Shown piece after piece: positions 5,184 through 5,247 of a stretch of 5,247 nucleotides of DNA. The DNA is from Ardenticatenales bacterium (GTDB lineage Bacteria; Chloroflexota; Anaerolineae; Promineifilales; UBA4811), in assembly GCA_030667645.1 (NCBI GenBank), contig DAOUVM010000208.1:1-5247 (forward strand). The letters are read 5' to 3'. The notes below the pieces were generated by a model that saw nothing but the letters and a program-made list of their open reading frames with translations, ran no database searches and was not told the DNA's origin. The position numbers were made by a program, and so were the translations under genes. The first letter of the stretch is position 1. Every line of letters starts with the position of its first letter.

Positions 5184-5247
5184 CATCAGCTCTATCAAGA
5201 GGGTGTTGAATAAGCATTTGTTAAGGAATGCCTTCCCGTTCTCAATG

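Larger units (their letters stand above)
5012..5247. other. Gene-free region at right edge
   Basis: No convincing coding sequence. Open frames here are short, Arg/Pro-rich and cross the palindrome. The stretch holds the TTCGGACA inverted repeat, the large palindrome and a small secondary hairpin CCGCC/GGCGG (5121-5125 with 5137-5141). The last 50 bases are more AT-rich than the rest. They contain a weak GCATT/AATGC pair and no recognised feature. Confidence 0.5.

Noticed and set aside
5196..5247. GAGGGTGTTGAATAAG near the right edge resembling an insertion-sequence end
   Set aside because: Only a vague similarity to some IS termini, with no partner repeat or transposase in the window. The edge prevents judgement.

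Overview
The window is a piece of a bacterial chromosome, moderately GC-rich by eye, with closely packed genes. It has no phage genes, no complete insertion sequence and no CRISPR array. Nothing fixes the taxon. The GC-rich, compact layout and a GC-rich repeat-like palindrome in the intergenic space would suit Chloroflexota or a similar thermophilic or uncultured lineage, but this is only a guess.

Left end (1-403, + strand): the 3' part of nadD, nicotinate-mononucleotide adenylyltransferase of NAD synthesis. It is cut by the window edge and transcribed toward the rest. A 220-base convergent gap (404-623) follows, with one imperfect hairpin and no clear intrinsic terminator.

Centre (624-4723, all - strand): one run of five genes transcribed right to left. 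In order of transcription they are a 165-aa five-helix membrane protein of unknown function, rtcA (RNA 3'-terminal phosphate cyclase), rnz (ribonuclease Z), an MFS drug-efflux-type transporter, and a 97-aa protein ending in a C-terminal zinc ribbon. The first junction is 36 nt. rtcA and rnz overlap by 8 nt, and rnz and the transporter overlap by one base (TAGTG). The last gene follows after 41 nt and has its own sigma70-type promoter (TTGCCG-N16-TATAAT) overlapping the end of the transporter gene. The core pairs two enzymes that act on RNA 3' ends: RNase Z matures tRNA 3' ends and RtcA cyclises 3'-phosphates.

Right end (4724-5247): over 500 bases with no convincing gene but much structure. 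It holds a near-consensus promoter for the operon (TTGGCA-N17-TATAAT). A terminator-like hairpin with six U's begins almost exactly at the predicted transcription start. A possible short leader ORF overlaps the membrane-protein start codon. Farther upstream is a 20-bp-stem palindrome, flanked by a 20-bp inverted repeat built from TTCGGACA units. This control region and the rtcA-rnz coupling are the most interesting parts of the window.
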